This document shows, one piece after another, positions 1-8,024 of a stretch of 64,000 nucleotides of DNA; position 1 is the stretch's first letter, and each line of letters starts with the position of its first letter. This stretch comes from Saprospira sp. CCB-QB6 (lineage in GTDB: Bacteria; Bacteroidota; Bacteroidia; Chitinophagales; Saprospiraceae). The stretch covers positions 372,001-436,000 of the forward strand of contig NZ_CP116808.1 of the NCBI RefSeq assembly GCF_028464065.1, written 5' to 3'. A program made the translations under genes and the position numbers. The notes under the pieces were generated by a model. It had not been told where the DNA came from. It worked only from the letters and a program-made list of their open reading frames with translations, and ran no database searches.

Positions 1-141
1 AGCCTGCTCAAAGGCTGCATATTCCTGCTGAGAAGGACCTGAAGTCAATGCAAACAACTGAAAAGGACAAACTGTCAAACTAAACAAAGTTGTCAACAAT
101 GTAGCTGTAAACTTCTTGTTATTACGTATAAATATATTCAT
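1..141 (-). CDS. N-terminus of a secreted YD-repeat/RHS-like protein (partial)
   Basis: An open frame starts with ATG at 141 and runs out of the window at base 1, giving 47 residues. Residues 1-31 form a signal peptide (RNNKK basic stretch, then a hydrophobic run ending PFQLFA). The mature start, LTSGPSQQEYAAFEQ, resembles the opening of large Bacteroidota YD-repeat/RHS proteins, which commonly begin LTGGPSQPE..SF. It begins 21 bp after the lipoprotein gene's stop and is probably the last gene of the same operon. The repeat core lies outside the window, so the family assignment rests on this short motif only. Confidence 0.5.
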   Translation of the reverse strand, partial: MNIFIRNNKKFTATLLTTLFSLTVCPFQLFALTSGPSQQEYAAFEQA

Positions 142-162
142 TTTATTAAAATGTCTTCTTGT

Positions 163-768
163 TTATAACTCTAAAGTTGGAACTTTAGCTAATAAAGATT
201 TTTCAAATTTAAGCCGTACCTCTCCCGCTCCAAACAACTTATCCTTATACACAAAAGTATAATCCGCTTGACTTTTTATATCTTTTCGCTCGAAAGTGAG
301 CACATAATCTAAATATGGAGCTAAAGCATAATTTCGCACGAATTGAAAAGACCTTAGCCCTAAAGTATCTGTCCCTTCTAAAAACAAAATATCTTCCTCT
401 ATACCAAATGCCAAATAGTTTAATCTCTGGTAATAGGTCTCCTCATCAGGAACATTCTTTTCTAAAGGATTCATTGATTTTTCAACATCTTGTATTCTAA
501 ATTTTAGATATACAAACTCATTGTCTTCCTCCTCCCTACGTTTTTGAGCCTGAGCTACTCCAGATTGCAAAGCCTGCTGAGCATAGATGTAATCAATATT
601 TCCATATTGTACTATGTATTCATTCTCACCAATTAACTTCTTCTGCTGAAAATGATTCGAAGGGTTTTCTACCCATTCTAAATACTCTTTTGGCGCTAAA
701 CGATCAGGCTGACAAGAAGCCAAGAGCAAAACCATAGCTATAATTGCAAAAAATAGATACTTCAACAT
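163..768 (-). CDS. Lipoprotein, companion of the upstream OmpH-like protein
   Basis: The 201-residue product begins MLKYLFFAIIAMVLLLASC, a clean lipoprotein signal with lipobox LASC and Cys19 as the acylated residue, so it should be anchored in an envelope membrane. The remainder is charged and soluble, with no domain I recognise. Its ATG overlaps the stop of the OmpH-like gene by one base (TAATG), so the two are translationally coupled. The next gene is the YD-repeat-like protein. I infer a role in export or assembly of that large protein from gene order alone. Confidence 0.7.
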   Translation of the reverse strand: MLKYLFFAIIAMVLLLASCQPDRLAPKEYLEWVENPSNHFQQKKLIGENEYIVQYGNIDYIYAQQALQSGVAQAQKRREEEDNEFVYLKFRIQDVEKSMNPLEKNVPDEETYYQRLNYLAFGIEEDILFLEGTDTLGLRSFQFVRNYALAPYLDYVLTFERKDIKSQADYTFVYKDKLFGAGEVRLKFEKSLLAKVPTLEL

Positions 769-1262
769 TACTTGGCCCCTCCTTTATACCGTTCATTTAT
801 ATAAATTACAACATCTTCTGTAATATTGATAGATTCACTAGCTGCCATAATAGCCCCATCTCCCCTTGCTCCTAAAATTAGGTCGTACTTTTGTTTTTCA
901 TTATAATCCTTTAAATACTGACTCAATTGCTCGACGACTTGTGTGTGCAACTCTTGTTGAAATGTTTGCAAATCAGCTTCAAATTGAGCCTCCTTTAACT
1001 GATATTCCTGTACTAAAGCACCTCTAGAACTACTATCTTCTTTTACAATAAGATACTGTAAACTATCTAAAATTGCTTTTCTTTTATCTGTAATCAATTG
1101 TACCTTTTGCTCTGATTCTTTAGCAAAATCAAACTGACTAAGCAAATCAGGCAAGGATACATAAGCTATTTTTTGCGTCTTCGAACTATCTAGCAAAAAA
1201 AATAATAAGACTCCTAAAAGTACCCCTAGGGCCCCTACTCCTATTAACTTTATATGCTTCAC
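768..1262 (-). CDS. OmpH/Skp-like periplasmic chaperone-type protein
   Basis: The 164-residue protein has one N-terminal membrane anchor or signal (residues 7-24, GVGALGVLLGVLLFFLL). It then has the OmpH/Skp pattern: KIAYVSLPDLLSQFDF, a long charged helical middle (about 45-120), and the C-terminal YDLILGARGDGAIMAA..INITEDVVIYIN block typical of OmpH proteins. Skp-family proteins hold unfolded outer-membrane proteins in the periplasm. It is not next to bamA here but in an operon with a LamG protein, a lipoprotein and a YD-repeat-like protein, so it may be a dedicated chaperone for one of them; that is inference. Confidence 0.75.
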   Translation of the reverse strand: MKHIKLIGVGALGVLLGVLLFFLLDSSKTQKIAYVSLPDLLSQFDFAKESEQKVQLITDKRKAILDSLQYLIVKEDSSSRGALVQEYQLKEAQFEADLQTFQQELHTQVVEQLSQYLKDYNEKQKYDLILGARGDGAIMAASESINITEDVVIYINERYKGGAK

Positions 1263-1266
1263 TATC

Positions 1267-2868
1267 TTAAATTTTAAACCTTAAATATTTAACTTGCCCT
1301 TTTGCATCATAAACTTCTAGAATATAAAACCCTGAAGTAGAATTATCTCCCTGCAATTTGAAATAGCTTGTTCCATATTCTTTTTTAGTATCCTGGCGAT
1401 GTACATTTTCTAACGTAAAGCTAGTTGTTACATCATTATAGCTGTTATCATATATCGTATAACCTAGATCGGTTTCTGACAAATAGCTCTCCTTATACCT
1501 AAAGTAGACTGTAGCCGATACACAATCATAAAAAGCTCCATCTAATTCATCTTTTAACTCATAATATGGAGGGCCTGCAACAAAATCCATACATTCATAT
1601 GTCGTAGAGTTAATGACTAACTCCGCATTTGAGTTAAAATCTTGTTCTTGACAAATTGTACGTATTCGAATATTCTCAACAGCTGCAGTATTACCAGTCA
1701 ATCCCAAATACAGCCTACCCGATTCTTTCTCACTAATAGCCTGAGGCTCCCCGATTTCTAAACCGTTTTTGTAGAAATGAATTTCACTTTGCTCTAAGCC
1801 TAACTCTATTCGATCACCTAAGGCTGTTTTATTACTCGCAGTATAGATAAGTTCCTTATCCATATAAATATGGATATTGTCAAGGCCTAATTCAAAGTAA
1901 TACTGTCTACTTTCTTGTCTAAAACCTACCCCAACATAACTAGAGGCTTCATCTTCCCCAAAAGAACTTAGCTGTAGAGAAAACCCCAAAATACCTGCAT
2001 CTCCTAAATCAGGAATGGGAGAAACCTTACAAAAGGCTATCGGGGAAATCTGCTCCGAAAAGTTAATCTCTGTTCTTTCTAAACTAGAAGACGTGAGTAC
2101 TCCCTCCGTATACTCTACCACTCCCTCCTCTTCCTCTGGCATATCCAAATAACACACTCCTATTTCTGCACTATTTTCATATACCGCTGAAACCTCATCA
2201 GCATCTAATGCATAATTAAAGATTTTCAGCTCATCTAACTTCCCCTTAAAATGCTTTGTCTGATTAAATCGCATTCCCACTACTGCTCGTTCCAGAGAAG
2301 TGGCATAATAAGGAGGGCAACTTGAAGGGATAGTCTTCGTTGAAGCTAAAACTCCATCCATATATATCTTCCCCTCTGTAGCATTTCTTGTATAAACAAT
2401 GTGATGCCATGTTGAACTTGGAACCACTCCTGTGCTTGCATTATATGCTGTTGTACTTGAGCAACTTGTCCAACCATAACCAATACAGCCCGTGTATTGA
2501 CTATAGTAATTATTAGCTATAAATATTCCTTGATCTCCATTCGATCCCCCTATAGATATAATAGGCATATAGCTTCCCGAACTAACTGTAGTCACTTCTA
2601 CCCAGACGGAATAACTAAATTCCGAAAATTTCAAGGCATTCAAATTACTTAACTCCAAGTAATCGTCCTGTCCATCGAAATAATATGCACTATTCGCACG
2701 ACCATAACGATCGGTCGTCAAAGTCGCTCCATTTACTGTCGCAGAATGGTTCCCTTGAACATCATCCGCATCTCCATTCATTCGTAAATCTGCGACCAAT
2801 CCCGTTTGAGCCAATAATAACTGCCCACTTAGAAGCAATATGGCTAAAATCCCTAACTTATTTCTCAT
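1267..2868 (-). CDS. Secreted LamG-domain (concanavalin A-like) protein
   Basis: This 533-residue protein has a signal peptide (MRNKLGILAILLLSGQLLLAQ). Residues about 24-235 are a LamG/concanavalin A-like lectin domain: DLRMNGDADDVQGN, then ANSAYYFDGQDDYLEL, WHHIVYTRN and ELKIFNYALDADEV, the usual strand and turn motifs. A second beta-rich region covers about 255-400. The end (YILEVYDAKGQVKYLRFKI) resembles the last strands of a T9SS sorting domain but lacks the upstream P-N-P motif. It is the first gene of the operon and is preceded by a possible TACATTTG promoter. It is probably a surface or secreted carbohydrate- or protein-binding protein. Confidence 0.7.
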   Translation of the reverse strand: MRNKLGILAILLLSGQLLLAQTGLVADLRMNGDADDVQGNHSATVNGATLTTDRYGRANSAYYFDGQDDYLELSNLNALKFSEFSYSVWVEVTTVSSGSYMPIISIGGSNGDQGIFIANNYYSQYTGCIGYGWTSCSSTTAYNASTGVVPSSTWHHIVYTRNATEGKIYMDGVLASTKTIPSSCPPYYATSLERAVVGMRFNQTKHFKGKLDELKIFNYALDADEVSAVYENSAEIGVCYLDMPEEEEGVVEYTEGVLTSSSLERTEINFSEQISPIAFCKVSPIPDLGDAGILGFSLQLSSFGEDEASSYVGVGFRQESRQYYFELGLDNIHIYMDKELIYTASNKTALGDRIELGLEQSEIHFYKNGLEIGEPQAISEKESGRLYLGLTGNTAAVENIRIRTICQEQDFNSNAELVINSTTYECMDFVAGPPYYELKDELDGAFYDCVSATVYFRYKESYLSETDLGYTIYDNSYNDVTTSFTLENVHRQDTKKEYGTSYFKLQGDNSTSGFYILEVYDAKGQVKYLRFKI

Positions 2869-3048
2869 CTTATTGCTTTCTGCTATTTCTTTATTTTGGG
2901 TCTTGCCTTATCCAATACAGGCACTATAACTAATCTATTAACTTTCCCTCAAGAGGAAAATAAGGACAACATTTTTAGGTCAACACCCCCTTTTTTTCGC
3001 CCCCTTTTGTTATGTTTTTTAGTTTTTTTATTCTCCACTTTGTGGGCG

Positions 3049-3056
3049 CAAATGTA
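3049..3056 (-). promoter_or_regulatory. Possible Bacteroidota -7 promoter box (TACATTTG)
   Basis: On the minus strand the sequence reads TACATTTG, matching the Bacteroidota TAnnTTTG -7 box, 180 bp before the LamG gene start. I see no clear TTTG -33 element at the expected distance, so this is only a candidate. Confidence 0.3.
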
Positions 3057-3146
3057 CTCAATTATTAAGACAGCTTGTCAGCTAAAGTCACAAGTACTAA
3101 AATAAAACAAAAAAAAGATCAGAAATAGCCATTAAAAACAGATGGC

Positions 3147-3185
3147 ACAACTATTATATTTTTTTTAAAAAAATATAATAGTTGT
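3147..3185. repeat. Perfect 39-base inverted repeat (AT-rich palindrome)
   Basis: Bases 3147-3165 pair perfectly with 3167-3185 around 3166: 5' arm ACAACTATTATATTTTTTT, 3' arm its exact complement. It lies between the T2SS-like operon end and the LamG operon. It could be a back-up terminator or a protein-binding or cruciform site. Confidence 0.6.
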
Positions 3186-3202
3186 CACAAAAAAGCTTGA
3201 AA

Positions 3203-3250
3203 AAAATAAAAAAACACAACCCAATTATAATCACCGCCTCCTATAATTGG
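3203..3250 (-). terminator. Rho-independent terminator of the T2SS-like operon
   Basis: On the minus strand, directly after the gspF-like stop codon, CCAATTATA (3242-3250) pairs with TATAATTGG (3221-3229) around a 12-base loop. GTTGTGTTTTTTTATTTTTTT follows. This closes the operon. Confidence 0.7.
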
Positions 3251-3251
3251 T

Positions 3252-4379
3252 TTAAAAACCAATAGATGTGCTCAACTGGAATAGCGGTAGATACATCGCC
3301 ACCAAAATAACTGCCACCATCAGCCCTAAGGCAACAATCAAAACAGGCTCTAACAAACTACCAATAATAGCCGTTCGCTGCTCTATTTCTTCATTATATT
3401 GCTCTGCTAAACGCCCAAACATAGGCCCCAACTGACCTGCCTCCTCCCCTACTCGAATAAGCGCCAAAAACTGATTGTTAAATATAGTTCCCTTTCCCAA
3501 AGCCTCCGCTAAAGTATCTCCCTGTAATACCTTCTGACTAGCCGATTTTAATACTAGCTCTAAAGGATAAAAATCAATCATCTGATCCAATAAATCCATA
3601 GCCTGCAACAAAGGCAAACGCGCCCCTAACAATAAAGCCATAGATTGAGCAAAACGCGCTAAATATATTCGCTTGATAATCGGCCCAAAAATAGGCAGAA
3701 ACAACAGTATATTCGCCCGCCATTTTCGCCACCAAACCGCCTTTTTTTGACTATATAAAAATATAATTAACCCTAGCAGCAAGAGCAAAACATAGCCCCC
3801 ATAACGACTGCTATAATCCGAAGCCTGCACGACCAAACGCGTCAAATAAGGCAATTCACTACCAAAACGCTCATAAATCCCCGAAAACATGGGCACCAAA
3901 TAACGCAGCAAAAAGAAAAGCGCCAAAAAAGAAAAACTCATAACAAAAATAGGATACGATAGAGCAGAAATAAGCTGCTGCCGATACTTCAAACTCTTCC
4001 TGAAAAAAGCCGCCAAATCCTTTAATACAGCCTGTAACTGACCCGATTCTTCCGCAATCTGAATACTATAACACTCATAAGTCGAAAATACAGACAAACG
4101 CTGCATAGCCTCAAAAAAACGAGCCCCCGAAATGATTTCCTCTAATAAACGCCCTAAAATCTCTTGCTCCTTTTTCTTCTTTAAATTCTCTTTCAATAAT
4201 TCTAAGGCCGTCTGCAAATCTAAACCCGCCCGCAATAATAACGCTAACTCTTCATAAAAAGCTTGCTTTTTCTTAGCCGAAAAAGCCCCCCCAAAACTAA
4301 TATCCTTATTCATAAAAGCCCAAAAAGAACTAGAGCTTTCCACTTTTTTTTTCTCCTTTTGCGCTAATTTGATTCCCAT
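3252..4379 (-). CDS. Type II secretion / type IV pilus inner-membrane platform protein (GspF/PilC family)
   Basis: The 375-residue protein has two T2SSF repeats. Repeat 1 covers about 35-160 (FYEELALLLRAGLDLQTALELL, then IQIAEESGQL). Repeat 2 covers about 235-360 (FAQSMALLLGARLPLLQAMDLL, then IRVGEEAGQLG). Hydrophobic segments lie near 142-165, 195-213 and 340-365. The family forms the membrane platform that couples the GspE/PilB ATPase to pseudopilin assembly. Its start overlaps the preceding pseudopilin gene by 16 bases. It is the last gene of the minus operon and is followed by a terminator. Confidence 0.9.
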   Translation of the reverse strand: MGIKLAQKEKKKVESSSSFWAFMNKDISFGGAFSAKKKQAFYEELALLLRAGLDLQTALELLKENLKKKKEQEILGRLLEEIISGARFFEAMQRLSVFSTYECYSIQIAEESGQLQAVLKDLAAFFRKSLKYRQQLISALSYPIFVMSFSFLALFFLLRYLVPMFSGIYERFGSELPYLTRLVVQASDYSSRYGGYVLLLLLGLIIFLYSQKKAVWWRKWRANILLFLPIFGPIIKRIYLARFAQSMALLLGARLPLLQAMDLLDQMIDFYPLELVLKSASQKVLQGDTLAEALGKGTIFNNQFLALIRVGEEAGQLGPMFGRLAEQYNEEIEQRTAIIGSLLEPVLIVALGLMVAVILVAMYLPLFQLSTSIGF

Positions 4380-4834
4380 TGATCCCTGTTTTTTTGGCTC
4401 CTAATCCTAAATACAAAATCCAAATCTTCTATTTCCCAATCTAAAGCATCTACTGGCCCATTTTCCTCCCGCAAAGCCTTCTCCCAATACAAACGCAATG
4501 CTTTTGTCTCGCAAAATACAGTATCTACTTTGGCCTCCATCTCCAGAATTTGCCGACAAACAAAATCTCGCTCAAAAGAATAAGATAACTGCAGACTATC
4601 CATTTCCAAAATTAACCGCTGCTCCTCCCAAATAGCACTCCGACTACGCACAAAATCAGTCTGCAAGATGGCCCGAAAAGCATCCAATTCCAAAATTGCC
4701 TCCGTCTCTCGCTCATATTGACGATACAATTGATCCATTATCTGATGAGCTAACAACCCCATAGACAATACAAAGGTAGCCAACAACATCACCAAAATAA
4801 GCTCTACTAAAGTAAATGCCGCATATTTTTTCAT
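4364..4834 (-). CDS. Pseudopilin with type IV prepilin leader (GspJ/GspI-like)
   Basis: The 156-residue protein starts MKKYAAFTLVELILVMLLATFVLS: a short basic leader followed by the class III cleavage/methylation signal F-T-L-V-E-L, with Glu at +5 and a hydrophobic N-terminal helix. The predicted processing site is A6/F7 rather than the usual Gly/Phe, which is unusual. The rest is a soluble head of about 120 residues with several cysteines. Place in the operon and length suggest a minor pseudopilin. It is separated from the upstream pseudopilin gene by about 400 bases containing two GC-mosaic elements. Confidence 0.75.
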   Translation of the reverse strand: MKKYAAFTLVELILVMLLATFVLSMGLLAHQIMDQLYRQYERETEAILELDAFRAILQTDFVRSRSAIWEEQRLILEMDSLQLSYSFERDFVCRQILEMEAKVDTVFCETKALRLYWEKALREENGPVDALDWEIEDLDFVFRIRSQKNRDQWESN

Positions 4835-4848
4835 CTCCTATTTTTTTG

Positions 4849-4994
4849 GGGCTTGCCCGCCCAAAGGGCGGGCCGGGCTGTGTCGCAGCTCGCTGCTCGC
4901 TCGGCCCTGCGTTTTTTTCGCTGCGCTCAAAAAACTGGGTCTGGCCTGCGGCCACTGCTATCCATCCCTAAGCCGACGGCCCTTCGGGCCTTTT
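4849..4994 (-). repeat. GC-mosaic element 1 (minus orientation; pair with element 2)
   Basis: Starts GGGGCTTGCCCGCC next to the pseudopilin ATG and contains the fixed words GCTCGCTCGGCCC and TCTGGCC. The variable slot holds a GCGTTTTTTTCGCTGCGCTC module. It ends in GGCCCTTCGGGCC. It forms an outward-facing inverted pair with element 2, with about 95 bases between them. Confidence 0.75.
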
Positions 4995-5090
4995 TACTGT
5001 AGCTTGAAACCTATAACAACAATGGACTTCAGCCCATCTGCGAAAAACCGTTCAGCAGCCGAAGAAAAACGCCAAAAGAAGAAAGACTGT

Positions 5091-5221
5091 TGGGCAGCCT
5101 AGCGATGGTAGGCAGTGCGGCAAAGCCGCAGACCAAGCAAAAACTTGTTTTTTGCGCAGGGCCGAGCGAGCAGCGAGCTGCCGGACGTAGCGCCGACGAG
5201 CGAAGCGAGGCGGAGGCCCCA
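5091..5221 (+). repeat. GC-mosaic element 2 (plus orientation)
   Basis: Carries CCTAGCGATG, a GCGGCAAAGCCGC palindrome, CAGACCAAGCAAAAACTTG, the fixed word GGGCCGAGCGAGCAGCGAGC and the end GGCGGAGGCCCC. It stops about 10 bases from the stop codon of the 5232-5585 gene. Confidence 0.75.
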
Positions 5222-5231
5222 AAACAAGCAT

Positions 5232-5585
5232 TTAATCCACAGGCCAATATAACCACTGTTTATCGATTCGCAATTCTTCTTTATGCGCATCCAAAACGGT
5301 TAGCTCTAAACGATAGAGATAAGGCGCATTTTCTTTTTGCCATTTCTGTTCAATAATAAAAGGGGGGCGCTCAAACTGCTGATTTTCTGAAGGTCCCTGC
5401 TCCAAAGCTGTCGTTCGGATATCTTGCAAGCAAAGTTCAATCAAAGATTGCTGCTGGATGGCATCGGCTTTTAGCAATTGTAAATAAAAATTTAGTCCGA
5501 AAGCCAAGCTAATAAAAATAAGCAGTAGGGCCATCATGCTCTCCAATAAAGAGCTGCCCGCCACTTTTTTTGTCATTCTAAGCAT
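5232..5585 (-). CDS. Small pseudopilin-like protein (GspI-like)
   Basis: The 117-residue protein starts MLRMTKKVAGSSLLESMMALLLIFISLAFG. The leader KKVAG is followed by SSLLE, so Gly/Ser cleavage would leave Glu at +5, the pattern needed by the prepilin peptidase, followed by a hydrophobic helix. The second ATG at 5576 is an equally good start. The gene overlaps the stop of the PilX/GspK-like gene. The family is assigned by signal and operon position, not by head-domain similarity. Confidence 0.65.
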   Translation of the reverse strand: MLRMTKKVAGSSLLESMMALLLIFISLAFGLNFYLQLLKADAIQQQSLIELCLQDIRTTALEQGPSENQQFERPPFIIEQKWQKENAPYLYRLELTVLDAHKEELRIDKQWLYWPVD

Positions 5586-6808
5586 TTAATAATTCCTCTT
5601 TTTTTGGGACTTCCTTCTTTAAAAATATCCGGCAATAAAAAACGTTTTGGGCGTTTTTCCAATTCAACTTTGACGTTAATCAGGTAATTTTCATAAACCG
5701 CTGCAGGCGTTTTCAAACTCAGTTGTCGAAGCATGAGCTGCCCATCAATATCGGCCTGCATATCTAAGTAAACATTGCTATAAACAAATCCTCGGACTTT
5801 GCTCGTTGGCGCCAAACGATGCCTAGAGCGGCCCATACGCGGGCTATATTCTTCTTGAGAAATCCAAATCCCCTCTAAGATAGAAGCCGAATCCAATTGC
5901 AAAAAACTGGCTTGTTCAGCCAATTGATTGCGATAAACGGCTAAAACAGAGGGATATTTAAGGCGGCAGTTTGCCTGTACAATAATTGTATCGCTCGCAA
6001 TAGCTTGAACACTGCCCTCAAAACCCGACTCAAAAATAATATTGGGCGCTTGCAAGATGACCTCTTCTAGTTGGGCCTCTTTTCCAACATAAATTGCTTT
6101 TTCAGCTCGAATGAGCAAGGCTCCTTTTAAATTCTCATTTTGTAGATACAATTCTTCGGCTAAAATATATTTAGGCATTTGTTCAAAAGAACAGTGAATT
6201 TTTGGGGCCAAAGTGGTTTGCTGTTCAGGCAAAGTCAGCAGTTGGTCCAAATGCCTCAATTTGTCTAATGCTAAACTCGGTAAAAACTTACTACTTCTTC
6301 GCTCCTCGCCATAAAGCAATTGCCCCCCTTCAAACTGTTGACCAGCAGCCCGTCCTCGTTTTAATCCCGCTTTGGGCAAATAAGCGGCACCTCTCAACAG
6401 GGTTTTCCCCGCCAGCATCAGCGGCTTTCCTCTATCCGCCAAATAGACTGCTGCATTCAAACGGCCTTCAGGCAGTTGACCAACCAAATACAAGCGACTA
6501 AAACTATCTTGTCGATGAAAACTCCGAGCCCCTAAATAGTCATACATTCCCCAACTTCGCTTAAAAAGACAAACGCTATCTTGGGCCTCTCCATACAAAG
6601 AAATACAAGATTCTATCTCAGTTTCTTGGGCCAATAAATAGGCAATGCCTGCATCTGCATTGCGAATTAACTGGCCTTGCAAAAACGACTTTGTCTGCAA
6701 AAAACGATGACTAGCGGACAACATTAAAAAAGCCGTTAGAATAATCGCAATGAGCAGACTAACCACAATGGCATAAAGCAATGCCCGCCCGCTTAGTTTT
6801 TGCTTCAT
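5573..6808 (-). CDS. PilX/GspK-like minor pilin or pseudopilus-tip protein
   Basis: The 411-residue protein begins KQKLSGRALLYAIVVSLLIAIILTAFLMLSAS, a prepilin-like N-helix without the conserved Glu5, as in PilX/GspK-type proteins. Residues about 200-360 are beta-rich with repeated short strands (AEKAIYVGKEAQLEEVILQAPNI), which looks like a right-handed beta-helix; that is an inference from the pattern. Its start overlaps the GspL-like gene stop by four bases. The placement between GspI-like and GspL-like genes matches gspI-K-L order in type II systems. Confidence 0.6.
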   Translation of the reverse strand: MKQKLSGRALLYAIVVSLLIAIILTAFLMLSASHRFLQTKSFLQGQLIRNADAGIAYLLAQETEIESCISLYGEAQDSVCLFKRSWGMYDYLGARSFHRQDSFSRLYLVGQLPEGRLNAAVYLADRGKPLMLAGKTLLRGAAYLPKAGLKRGRAAGQQFEGGQLLYGEERRSSKFLPSLALDKLRHLDQLLTLPEQQTTLAPKIHCSFEQMPKYILAEELYLQNENLKGALLIRAEKAIYVGKEAQLEEVILQAPNIIFESGFEGSVQAIASDTIIVQANCRLKYPSVLAVYRNQLAEQASFLQLDSASILEGIWISQEEYSPRMGRSRHRLAPTSKVRGFVYSNVYLDMQADIDGQLMLRQLSLKTPAAVYENYLINVKVELEKRPKRFLLPDIFKEGSPKKRGIIKCLE

Positions 6809-8022
6809 TCGCCTTCCTTTTTACAAATTACCAATAACTCAAAAGTGGCTTGATAATGATCTATATTCTGATAAGAAATATCGTCTATACGCTCTACCCA
6901 ACTCAAGGCTTGCAATGATTTTTTCCAATCATTATAAAAGACCGACTTCTTAGAAATCCCCTTAATTCGGATAAGTCCTTGTTGATAATTTGGCGCCTTT
7001 CCTTCTCGCTCCGCCTTTTTATCTTCTAGCAAAGGAGCGATTTCTAGCTCCAATAAATGAATGCTTTTTGGCAGGCTACTGGCCAACTGATCGGCGTAAA
7101 AAGATTGCTGACTTTTTTCGCCTAAGCTAGCTCCAGCTCCCAAATTTACCTGCTGTTCATAATCTTCTTTAAGCCGATCTCTTTCGGCAATCAATTGTTG
7201 CTTTTGGGCTAGCTCCAAACTCAAGGATTCGTTTTTCTGTTCCAGCTGCTCTAAATAAAAGTAATTGATCAACAAGCTGATAAAGAAAAAAGATAAAAGG
7301 GCGATAGTACTCAACTCCAGTAGTTTTTTGTATAGCAATCGCTCCTGATTATCCTTTAGTAAGGGAATATCCAAAGCCGTCTGTCCAACATCCTCTAAAC
7401 CAATAAAAGCTAAAGCCGCTGCAGCCAACATCCGGCTATCAAGCTGCTCATCGCCCAAGTTTAATTCTTGGGCTGTTCCCTCTTGCTTGAGCAGTTCACT
7501 CAAGGCTCCATCTTCCAAAAAAAACTCATAATGATTAGCAACTACTCGCTCTTCTTCTAAATAGGGAAATAAAGCGGTGGCCACAAAAGGCGCATAATTG
7601 GCATAGACTATAGACAAGCCAGCCTCTTGAGCCAAATTCAATAAATCCAATAGCTCTTCTTTTCGCCCCAAAACAACTAACTGTCCCTCTTTTTTGGGAT
7701 AAAACTCTACTAAGATATCCGCTGCTTTCGCAGAGGGAAATATTGTCTTTAGGGCTTGCTCCTTATTTTCAAATGCTCGGTCAAAAGATTTAAAGATAAG
7801 CTTAGGGCTATTCCAGCCAAAAAATATTGGACAATCCTTTGGCAGCAAATCCTTTAGTTCATCCCAACTACCTAAATTAGCCGCCTGTTGAACAATGCTT
7901 GCCTCCCCTTTTTTTTGGGCCAAAACTACAAGTTGCAAACGGTAGCCCTCTTCGGTCCAAAAACATTCTACCCCAGCCAATTGCTTTGTAGATAATAACC
8001 AAGATGCCATTTTCGCTTGCAT
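6805..8022 (-). CDS. GspL-like / fused PilM-PilN-like assembly protein
   Basis: The 405-residue protein has a soluble N-terminal part (about 1-230) in the position of the actin-like PilM/GspL cytoplasmic domain. A transmembrane helix follows (about 240-258, ALLSFFFISLLINYFYL), then a coiled coil (260-300) and a small alpha/beta domain ending IDHYQATFELLVI, as in PilN/GspL. PilM and PilN are normally separate in pili and fused as GspL in type II systems. It should link the ATPase to the PilO/GspM-like protein at 12885. Two starts are possible (8022 or Met5 at 8010). Confidence 0.65.
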   Translation of the reverse strand: MQAKMASWLLSTKQLAGVECFWTEEGYRLQLVVLAQKKGEASIVQQAANLGSWDELKDLLPKDCPIFFGWNSPKLIFKSFDRAFENKEQALKTIFPSAKAADILVEFYPKKEGQLVVLGRKEELLDLLNLAQEAGLSIVYANYAPFVATALFPYLEEERVVANHYEFFLEDGALSELLKQEGTAQELNLGDEQLDSRMLAAAALAFIGLEDVGQTALDIPLLKDNQERLLYKKLLELSTIALLSFFFISLLINYFYLEQLEQKNESLSLELAQKQQLIAERDRLKEDYEQQVNLGAGASLGEKSQQSFYADQLASSLPKSIHLLELEIAPLLEDKKAEREGKAPNYQQGLIRIKGISKKSVFYNDWKKSLQALSWVERIDDISYQNIDHYQATFELLVICKKEGE

Positions 8023-8024
8023 AA

